This document shows, piece by piece, positions 55,097-64,000 of a DNA stretch of 64,000 nt. Made by a program: the position numbers and the translations under genes. The stretch covers positions 143,114,998 through 143,178,997 of the forward strand of contig OY829326.1 of NCBI GenBank assembly GCA_963691655.1, in the 5' to 3' direction. The DNA comes from Toxonevra muliebris. Taxonomy: Eukaryota; Arthropoda; Insecta; Diptera; Pallopteridae. The notes under the pieces are model-generated. The model was not told where the DNA came from. It was given only the letters and a program-made list of their open reading frames with translations, and made no database searches. The number at the start of each line of letters is the position of its first letter. Within the stretch, counting starts at the first letter, position 1.

Positions 55097-55792
55097 AAGG
55101 GTTTTCCATTAGGGACATAACAATTTTATCTATTAATAAAACACAGAATTTGAGAAATTGAGATATTGAGTTCAAATTTATTGTGGGTGTAGTGCAAGCA
55201 TTACATTTTCGGTCATATGACCCCCACGAGCCCGTTTACAGCGATCGATTCTTTGGACCCAATTTTCTACCACTCTCGCACACATTTCGACCGGAACGTT
55301 GGAAATTTCGCGTTAGATATTATCTTTGATCTCGTCTAAAGTTGCTGGCTTGTTGGCATAGACCAGTGACTTGATATAGCTCCATAAAAAGAAATCCAAT
55401 GGCGTTAGATCGCATGAACGAGGCAGCTATTCCACCTGACCATTTCTCGAGATAACACGTTAACCGAATTTGCCTTTCAATAAATCGATTGTGATGCGTG
55501 CGATGTGGCTAGTTGCACCTTCTTGTTGAAACCACATGTCGTTGATGTTAAGTTCAACCAATTCTGGCTACAAATAATCTTCCAACATAACACGATAGCG
55601 CTCTCCATTGACGGTAACATGACGGTCGTTTTCGCTGTAAACGGGCTCGTGGTGGTCATATGACCGAAATCGAATTTCATTCATAAAATGTAATGCTTGC
55701 ACTACACTCACAATAAATTTGAACTCACTAACTCAAAAAATTCTGTGTTTTATTAATAGATAAAATTGTTATGTCTTTAATGGAAAACCCTT
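55097..55792 (-). mobile_element. DD41D (rosa-like) element, rearranged foldback derivative
   Basis: The ends AAGGGTTTTCCATTAGGGAC and AAGGGTTTTCCATTAAAGAC are flanked by TA (55095-55096, 55793-55794). The inverted arms are unusually long, about 155-160 bp (to about 55255 and from about 55637), because the right arm contains an inverted copy of the left arm's terminal repeat plus the C-terminal codons. Between them lies the C-terminal half of a transposase on the minus strand (about 55635 to 55190). The N-terminal half is absent. The arms share CGGTCATATGACC and GCTGTAAACGGGCTCGTG. Confidence 0.8.
55190..55635 (-). pseudogene. DD41D transposase C-terminal half
   Basis: The minus strand gives VTVNGERYRVMLEDYL, then NDMWFQQEGATSHIARIT, VISRNG, and CDLTPLDFFLWSYIKSLVYA, then NKPATLDEIKDNI, VVENWVQRID and RARGGHM. 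The second catalytic position is Glu where the family has Asp. I count 41 residues to the Asp of TPLDFFLW, the spacing of DD41D elements (rosa from Ceratitis rosa is the known example). At least four in-frame stops. The gene is cut at its 5' side by the inverted arm. Confidence 0.78.
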
Positions 55793-56049
55793 TACTACTT
55801 TGGGATTAATAGGCATAATAAAATATACTCAGTAATATTATGAAGAGTGTTACAATTTCGAATTCTTCATTTATAATATTTAAAAAAGTATCTGTTTTAA
55901 TTATTCCACATAAATGAAATAAAACAAAATAATTTTTTTTATTCTAAATTCAGATTTATTTTCTCGCATGACAAACGTGCGTTTGAGTGTCTCTAAAATA
56001 ATCTTTCTTAAAAACAGATTCCATGCCTTTTCATATAAAAAATATATCC

Positions 56050-56780
56050 TTTCATTGGATGACCTGTTAGGGTCCTTCGTAGGAACTGACCTCTAAGGCC
56101 AACAAATAGGATCATTGAACAAGAAAACTGCTGGCAATGTGTGTAGACTATTCTAACGGAGTTGCATCGTGAATCACGTGAGAGTAGCGTCGTTACACAA
56201 CACCGCGTCTGCAATCACGTTGCCTTTGCCAGATATTAGACGAATATCTGTGAAGTGCTGAACTTGACAGGGGATGCTTTTTAAAGTTTTTGCTAAATGA
56301 TATACTTTAGCGGCTTATGGTTAGTTAAAATAACCAACTTTCTTTCTTCTAAAATATTTAAAAAAATATTCAATAAATGGGAAGAAGCAACTCGCGGAAG
56401 TCGGTACTAAGTTTTATTTGTTCTTGAGTCAGTCGTTCTGGGAAAAGTCCTACTGGCTGCCAGTGTTCTCAATCATACAGTATACAGATGAGGAGAGCTA
56501 CGCCTTGATTTCGTGAAACAAAAGTAGTGTGGCTATGCTTTGCACGACTGAAATGTGTGCTTTTGATCGTAGAATCATTAAATGTTAGCTGTAGCTCTTC
56601 GGCGTTATGTAGGAATCTCGCAAAAAAATTTATCATGTAAAAATTTTTGAAAATTTTAAGCGGTAGTATCCTATTTTCTATTGAAGAGGTTCTTTTTTTT
56701 ATTAACTTTATCTGTGGCTCACCCAATATGAATTTAGATGAATTTATAATCAGCCAATTCAAGTGTAGTTTGATAAACAT
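56050..56780 (-). pseudogene. Gypsy-type retroelement pol remnant (end of RT into RNase H)
   Basis: Minus-strand frames from 56780 resemble the end of a Ty3/Gypsy reverse transcriptase and the following RNase H region. Landmarks are a MINFFARFLHNAEELQ-like thumb block (about 56640), an ERLTQEQIKLST block (about 56420), a TNHKPLKY-like RNase H motif (about 56320) and a DIRLISGKGNVIADA-like block (about 56220). The order matches Gypsy pol. Many stops and frameshifts break it, and no LTR, gag, integrase or envelope sequence is recognisable next to it. It is a dead fragment; whether it belongs to the same family as the two solo LTRs cannot be decided here. Confidence 0.7.
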
Positions 56781-56790
56781 TTATAAATGC

Positions 56791-59700
56791 TGTCGCTGCT
56801 GGTTTTATATTCGAATTGATCGTTCAGTTAAATTGCAACTAAACAAAAATCATTAGAATGAACCTGTTTTCTGATCGTGATCCTTTTTCCTCAAATGCGT
56901 AATAAATAATAAAAGTTCCTAATACAAGTTTACATTCAACATAAATCCGATGTCGAAAGTTCCGATTTCGTTGTGAAAATTGAAATCAAAAGTTTGTCAT
57001 AAACTTTCATTTTACTTCAGTGGTTCTCAAGTGATGAGCACAGTTGAGAACCTCTGTTTTACATAATTAGAATATCATTTGTTAATCAAAAATCCCCTAT
57101 TTTTCTATGATTGGGAATTATTTAAGATAAATAAAATTATATTGAAAATACCTACAATATAAACTCACGTCTTCTTTAAACTGTACTGCACTGAAATTCC
57201 AATTGCTTTAATAATCCAAAAAGTTTTCAATAGCTAGACCGCACTCATCTCAAAAACAGACGAATTTTATATTTAACTATCCAAGTAACTTCTATGAAAA
57301 TCAATTTCTAAAAAAAAAATGATTTTTTTTAATAGATTTGCTTCAAGCATTACTTTTGAATTACACGAACAAAAATATTATTGAAAAGTAATGCTTGGTT
57401 TTCACTATGTCATATTCCCAGTCAAAAAGAGAGAAAGAAAGAATTTTCTATATGAAATTTGCCAACATGCTGGCAAATTTAATTAAATTTGAAAACCAGG
57501 CATAACAGTTTATCCATAAATAAAGCAAACTTACGATGAAATCCACAACAATTTGTAAAAAAAAAAAATTTAACATTTTCTAAGCGTCTATATAATATTA
57601 CGGCACGCTTAGTTTAAAAAAAAAATAAAAAAATAAACAAAAAAAAGATATACAAGATCAAATAGTTCAAGATTTCATTGACTCAATGTTACGTATACGT
57701 CGTGTATTACACATTCACATCTATAGCAAGAAGTGAGAATCAGATCGTTTTAAGTTAAAAAATTACATTTTGAGAAGATTAATATTTTCATTAAATGTTT
57801 GAATAATAATCGTACTTCGGTACCTGAAACTAATGTTGCAGTTTTATGGGGGGAAAAAAAATATTCTATAATAAATTTTTATACAAAATAAATCCGACTA
57901 CAGGCGCCAAAAGAAAATCTACAAATTACTAATTTAAAAAAAAAACAGACGTATTCTCTTATGTTTATCTCTCATATGTAAGTATATATATGGATGTATA
58001 TAAATTTCATTTCATTTTTACTTGTCTAACGAATTTTCATTTGTCTAAAACCAACTAACCTCACCAACACCAAATAAAAAATTTGGAGAGCAAAAAAGTT
58101 ATAACAATTTTTTGCTCTCCATATTTTTTGTAAAACTAATTTCTCTATGTTTCTGCTGCAATAATTCAGCAAAAAGTTTTTGGTAGCATTCTGCTTTAAA
58201 TTATATTTTATTTAATTTTAGAACTTTTGCTTCATTTATTAATTTCATTACAGAATATTTTCGGTATTACTCGAAGCTAACTTTCAATGAAACTACTACA
58301 TAAAATTTTACAACTCTGCTAGACTATGCAATTTCAACAATTTTACATTAAACAATAGTAACAGAATTATATCAGGTATATTTATGTGCAGTTATTCAAG
58401 AAAAACTTTACTTTATTACTTTCACTTTTTATTGTTTTTACAATAATGCTTAGCATTTTATTCGTTGCATTTTCATAGTATTGAGTTATCTAATTGATGT
58501 TTGCTCAAAGGCAAGTTGTAGTTTTTTTGTTTCTCTCTCTTTTTTTTTTTTTTTTTGTTTGATTGCGAAGGTTATAAAAGTTTAGAACATTTTTGATAAA
58601 TTTTATTTATGACTCTAGCAATGCAAGGAATATATATTATGTAAAGTGTAGTAAAGCAAACTGAGGTTAGTATAATGTGAGGTAGTAAACTTGAAAACAT
58701 TAAATTTTATTTTAAAATGTTAAAACTAACCCAAGGGCAGTAATATTTTTTTATATTTTTACTCTTTAGTAGCATCAGTTTCAATGCAATAGTAAAACTC
58801 TTATATGAGCTAAAACTATTATATTTGAAATTTTTATTTTTCAGTTATGTAAATAAATCCTCTGATTTTCTATCCTCTCAGAATTTGAAAGGCAGAAAAT
58901 AGAACAGAAAATGAAATTTAACATAAATTCAGATTTATTGAAATGTAGGTAGTTATGTATGAAATAAAGTACCCAATGCGGAAGTTATAAAGCGAAGCCG
59001 AGAAAGATTATTGAAATCAGTTTTTCATCTAAGTCAAACAAAGTTGAAGTAATGTGCTACTAATCCAGGAAACTAAACTGAATTCAAAGCATAAGCTTCT
59101 TTCAGATTTCAATATTATCGCTTTGTCTACCTTTCAATTAGAGCTCAAGTGTGCGGTTTTATTCTTTACTCATATGCAATTCTTATCCCCTAGTGGAGCA
59201 AATCGCTTCTAAAGTTGCTCTGAATTTATCTCAGTTTGGTGATTGATTGCGTATTTCATTCCATGTGTAAACGGCAATTTTATTCACTACAAATCAAAAA
59301 GAATGTATGGATAGAAAAGTTAACACGTCTAGTATACTGTAAAGGTACTTCTGTTAATATCGGATATGATTTAAATTAAGTACGTGTAATCAAATTTCCA
59401 AAACAAATTCCAATTCTAAAATCTGTAGAAGAAATTCGATTCACATTATTCTTAGATATTTTTCACACATACATACATATATTAAATATTATTAGCTTAA
59501 TTTTTTTTTTTTTTTTTTTTTTTGAAACAAAATATCGTACATTTCATTATTTCTTCATTTCTTGCTTATTTTTCTTGATTACTAATAAAGAAAAAAAAAT
59601 CAAATTGTTTTCTTTCAATTTTAATAACAAGTTTTCTGCATTTTTACTAGTTTTGAAATGAACATTTTTCCACTTTTATTTAAAGCAATTTTTAACTTTA

Positions 59701-60275
59701 CAAAGAAGCACACACTCAAACCAAAATATAAATTCTTTACACGAACTTTTAGCACAAAAAAAATGTTGATTTCTTTTCTGTAAAAATAAAATTGTGCATC
59801 ATAAAAAAGTACACATGTTTCTTGTATAAAGAAGAACCAAAGTTATTGCCTTGCATGCTGTTCTTTTCCTACGAGTTGGTAGGTGTCTAAAAAGGCATAT
59901 ACATATGCCAAACAAAAAACAACTGTAGTAAAAATTTTCTTCCAACATTTTTTTGTATTAAAGCAAAGTTTGACTACATATACGCAAAAAATTCGTTTCA
60001 GAATAAAAGAGAAACGAAGTTTTGTATTTTTAATTTTAGATGAACGCGTTTGATTGAAAAGTACGTAGAGCTCAAAAACTATTATATAATTAGAGAAAAA
60101 AAAACTCTTCAAACTTTCAGAAAATAAAAATATCAGACAAAACTTCAATTTGTAAAAATATGAAATATACACAATTCGAGTGGATACAGGAAGGAGCAAA
60201 CTAACTAATAAGCACATTCTGATAAGATATTCTTAGTTTCAAATAATGGAGATTAGATTTATTTGGGATTAGATA
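56791..60275. other. Longest stretch without recognised elements
   Basis: About 3.5 kb of AT-rich sequence with no transposon motif that I can see. It has poly-T tracts (23 T at 59501-59523) and TATGTA runs. A small hairpin lies at 58076-58130. The frame 59843-60217 (minus) is Phe/Lys-rich and unrecognised. Could be host intron or intergenic DNA. Confidence 0.4.
58076..58130. repeat. Short hairpin
   Basis: TGGAGAGCAAAAAA and TTTTTTGCTCTCCA are perfect complements separated by a loop of about 10 nt (GTTATAACAA), with a weaker A/T extension outside. Stem of 14 bp or more. Confidence 0.85.
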
Positions 60276-60284
60276 TCGATGGAT

Positions 60285-60800
60285 TTGACCTAATCACTCC
60301 ACTCCAATGAAATTTCAGGTAGCTTTGGAGCTTCTCAATTTTAGCATTAATTATTTCCGCACTCTAACCACTCTCCTTCTCAATGTGATTTATCTTTGGA
60401 AACAACCAGAAATCACAAAGCGCTAGAACCGGAGAATATGGTACTGACTGAATTTCTTCTGTGACTGAAACCGCAATAAATTTTTTTGTTTTTTTTTTTA
60501 GCTGTGTGAGCATTTTGCTGTCTTCAGGTTTACCAACTGGTTTTTTTTTTTAAACTTGTGGTAAGTCATTTTCTGTATACCACTAAGCAGTTACTATCTG
60601 ACCAGTTTCCAGTGGGATAGCATCTACTGTTTGTACCCTAGGGCAGTAAATCGGCATCATGGCTTTTATTGTCTTGCTTAAATGAGTGGACCTGCACCAC
60701 CAAATCGTTGTTATAGAACCAAGCTTCATCACTTGTTACTATTTTATTAACTGTGCTAGAAATATAGAAATATACAAAAATATTGGCCAAAACTCACTCC
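60285..60800 (-). pseudogene. Decayed mariner-type transposase
   Basis: Minus-strand frames near 60740 give TSDEAWFYNNDLVVQ, corresponding to the first catalytic block (GDE.W). Near 60440-60380 YSPVLALCDFWLFPKI corresponds to the third-Asp block (YSPDLAPCDFFLFPK), with the Asp of SPD changed to Val but the following CDF kept. The middle is unreadable through indels. Terminal repeats were not found. It is the oldest-looking mariner relic in the window. Confidence 0.6.
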
Positions 60801-60966
60801 TGGAACCCATCAAGCGGATTGTTTCTTCTTGTATATCTCAGATGGCTTTATAATATTCGTGACATAGCGATGACATTAGGACTCAGATTATTTCTTAGGT
60901 CAAATTTAGACCTATTTCAGTTTTTCCCTGAGTTACATTTGAGACGAAAAGTTGTATAACTTCTGC

Positions 60967-61240
60967 GTTCAGAAAAAAGCGGAATAATTTTACCTAAGAG
61001 CAAAAGCAAAACAAAATATGTTCAGAGCAAAAGTGAAACGAAATAAGTTCAGAGCGAAAACGGAATAAAAAACTATGCTGTTCTTGCTCTGAAAGATGTG
61101 TTATACCATTTTTGTTCTTACTTTTAATGCTTTTCATTTTCACTCTAAACCGTATTACTTATGCCATTCTTGCACTGACACACTAAATTATTTCACTTTT
61201 GCTCTTATATAAATTTTAGCCCGCTTTTCCTCTCAGCCTG
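60967..61240. mobile_element. Small foldback element built of 27-bp sub-repeats
   Basis: The left half has about three tandem units near AGAGCAAAAGTGAAACGAAA with TTCAG between (60998, 61023, 61050). The right half has the complementary words (TTGCTCTGAA at 61084, TTTTCACTCTAAA, TTTCACTTTTGCTCT at 61193). The outer ends also pair: TTCAGAAAAAAGCGGAATAA with the complement of CCCGCTTTTCCTCTCAG. No coding sequence or clear target duplication. Confidence 0.6.
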
Positions 61241-64000
61241 TCATTTGTATTATCAGTCGAACATTTTTTTTGTTAGATATTGTTATTAAAATGACACGAT
61301 ACGAGTAAAAAATAAAACTACTGGCATTTAGTTGGTATAGGATCATTACCAGTAAATTAACTAATATTTTAGGGTTGTCCCCGTCCCCTCCCCAAAAAGC
61401 TTGTAGCTTTATAGATTCTGTTGAGAATATCTGTTTTGACCCTGGTTCTGAAAGTGAATCCCAACAGAGATAAAAAAAATAAATAAATTATACATGCCCC
61501 GGGAATTTAAAAGATTACATCTGATTTTTATTTTACGCAGATTTACATTTTACAAATTATTAACTATTTCGGTACAATAAAACATAATAAATCTTGGTTA
61601 GTATTTAGCGACTGATAGTAAAATTGTATGTATCTGAATGATTTCAGAAACAGCATTTTTGGAACTAATATAAAAAATTACTTTAAAGCTAGAAATTTAA
61701 ATTTTCTACACAAGTTACTGTACTCGAAAACCCCTTATTATCTATTTGAAAAATTACAATTCTGTCAATCAAGCAGAACTTGAAATCTTGTTGTACCCGA
61801 ATTTAAGTCCCTTAATTCAAGCAGGTTATTCTTCGTTAACACAATTCGCATCTGGAACTCATTATCATAGATAATAAAATTTACTGACAACAGATTTAAA
61901 CATTTAATTTTTGAACATTAATTTTGATCATTAATTACAAATTACTTGCTCTAATTTTTAACTTTAAATCTTTAATTTTTATTTTCTTAGTTGCTATATT
62001 TTCTGTTTTTTATTTGTTGTTTTTCTTTTAATTTTGTTTTTTACCTGATTTTACTTTTGTTGTTAGTATTAAGTTTTACCAGAATCTACTTTCAGTACAT
62101 GGTTATTTTCGAAAAAGTTATTATTTATTTAAGCCCCCATTACGAATAATCCACTCCATTTTTGTAAATATTTTCGCAACTCATCACTGTCAATGTTAAA
62201 GGTTAAAAGAATATGCATGTGTTTACATGTTTTGCTGGCTTACCTGTAATTTCAGTTAAGCATGCATACGAGATATTTACAAATGCTCATTACTTTACAT
62301 ATATATGGTAAGTATTTACAAGTCATACAAGTTTCCTAATATTAAGTATTTGAAAATTGAATAATGAATTGCCATTATTCTTAGGCATTTGCATTGATGT
62401 TTACCTTTTGTATTTTTTTTCCAAATATCTTTAACGAACCCCTTAACTTAGGGTAATTGATGCATAAACACATTTTTACTTCATTTAAGTACCTGGGTAA
62501 TAATAATTGGATTCAGCTGTTGCATCTATTAATTGTAACCTTTTCATAATTAGGGGGAAAAAAATTTTGCAGCTTTCTATGAAAAAATTAAACATAAATG
62601 TTGTTGGCAATGCGATAGCAGCAATTATTTTAATGTTTTGAGGCTTATTAAATATATCATCATCTAAAAACCAAAAAACCGTAACTGCACATTCTATTTT
62701 TTTACAGGAAGAGCAAAAAACATTGTAAAATGAAAAATATTATGGATTTAAAAAAGAATGTAATTGTGAAGGTTTAGTATATTTAGTATCACTTAGTTAC
62801 TTAAAAAGATTCAAATAATTTGTTTTCTTGTTCATTCAAGTGTGTAAATACATTTATTTGCTTTTTAAATTCATGTACTTGTAGTACATATGTACATAAA
62901 AAGCATACAATTACAAAGTCGCGGAAGGTACAGGTGTAATTTATTTTTCTGGGCTTTGTCAGAAATCGTTTTCAGAATTTTGTTATTTCTTTCGTGTTGA
63001 ACTGTGTAATTATAGTCCCAGTAGTAATCAATAGTCTGGAGGAATAACTTGGAATTGCCTGGAGCGATTTTAAGGCAATTTCGAATAGAAAACCCTTAGC
63101 TAAAAATACACCTGCTTGTTTATTTTACAGTCTTTTCAACAAGAGCGTTTTCGGCTTAATTATACGAAAAAGTTTAAGTATCAAGTTGCACTTTATTTTC
63201 AACATTCAATATTTCATTGCGAATGGCGCTGTATAACCTTTCAAATAATCGCAATTACAATTGCGTTGTATAAGCAATTTTTCAAATCGCACTCCGTGTG
63301 TGCAAAAAGTCTTAAAGCTATCATTATTGGCTCACATCCAAGGGATTCCGAAATGTCCTAGGGAGGTGCTGCAAATACCTTAAGGGGTTATATACGTTTT
63401 CATGAGTCAAAAAATCGAAAAAATGTTTATGACTTATTTCGAACAAACATACTTTCAAGAGTTTATGTTCAAAATTTCAAGTCAATCCGAGCAGTAGATC
63501 GTAAGTAGCAACTAACGCGCTACTGTTTATGAATAAAGTGCGCTCAAAACTTTAACCCTTAAACGCCCAATACGTCCGATTTCAATTAAAAACATACCCA
63601 GAGGTAGTATTTGTGATTCTGAACAACGTTTGTTCTACGTGTTTTCAAATGAATTAGTTTAAGGTGCAGTTATTCTAATTTACATGGTTGACCTCTGTAG
63701 TAACCTTTGGCGATTATCTGGAGAATAACTTAAAATGCATTCGCAATTATTTTTAAAAACAGTTATTTGGTATTATCCCATACCGTTTGACACAAATTTG
63801 TCCACACGGCAATATGTTTATTACACAAAATTCGAAAATAAAAACACAATTTTTTTTCAGTTAGTTGTTTAAAATTTTCGAGCTAAAAATAACTGTAACT
63901 GTACGACAGTTGTCATTTTTCCATTCTTATTCATACGTATCGATAAAGAAAACTTTAGACAGTAAGATCAGATGTTTATTTTAAATGGCGAACGTAAAAT
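61241..64000. other. AT-rich sequence, no supported gene
   Basis: The frame 63116-63361 begins just after a good-looking acceptor (TTTATTTTACAG) but has no recognised domain and no partner exon. A block after CCTTAAGGGGTTATATACG (63379 on) reads like dispersed non-coding repeat sequence. No element ends were found, and the window ends without a boundary. Confidence 0.4.

Noticed and set aside
63116..63361. 81-residue frame after an acceptor-like TTTATTTTACAG, possible host exon
   Set aside because: No recognised domain, no donor or partner exon, and the following sequence looks like dispersed repeat. Kept as unassigned.

Overview
The window is a stretch of gene-poor, AT-rich nuclear DNA from a higher fly. 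A tephritid-like dipteran is the best guess, from the many TATGTA/CATACA runs and the mix of rosa-like DD41D, mariner, Tc1, R1-type and RTE-type elements. That placement is an inference. I found no confident host protein-coding exon, no complete tRNA or rRNA gene and no CRISPR array. Nearly everything identifiable is transposable-element sequence, mostly decayed and often nested.

Region by region: 1-1066 is the end of a hAT-type non-autonomous element full of degenerate GTCTGAATTTT motifs; a full copy lies at 46958-48722. 1848-4184 is a solo Gypsy-type LTR with an AAGA target duplication, carrying a hAT transposase scrap and an 807-bp hAT MITE. 7404-8648 is a broken mariner. 10538-13667 is bounded by Tc1-like ends and holds two decayed protein families. 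14318-14613 has a SINE and a tRNA-like unit. Three copies of a Helentron-associated element (HINE) lie at 16851-18234, 21716-23031 (inside a Tc1 element) and 33832-35017. 24800-25610 and 51384-51755 are R1-clade LINE pieces. 26416-27246 is a second solo LTR related to the first, with an ATAT duplication. 29343-29698 and 32985-33235 are pieces of one RTE-like LINE. 31391-32602 is a Tc1/mariner element of about DD39E spacing. 35100-36315 is a Tc1 relic. 37171-39236 is a large foldback with arms of about 590 bp and a pogo/Tigger-like MITE in its loop.

From 41692 to the end: a mariner whose main break is one missing base (41692-43009); LINE pieces at 43135-44045, 45890-46390 and 53862-54510; a three-layer nest at 49130-52282 (hAT, inside it another hAT-type element, inside that a DD37D element and an R1 scrap); a 1.06-kb element with two opposed tRNA-like units (52618-53681); a rearranged DD41D derivative (55097-55792); a Gypsy pol remnant (56050-56780); a mariner relic (60285-60800); and a small foldback with 27-bp sub-repeats (60967-61240).

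The genes do not form a pathway. The window reads as a record of successive insertions. Exact target duplications (TA, TTAA, 4 bp, 8 bp) set most element borders and give a partial order of events. The longest stretch without recognisable elements, 56.8-60.3 kb, is the best place to look for host intronic or regulatory sequence.
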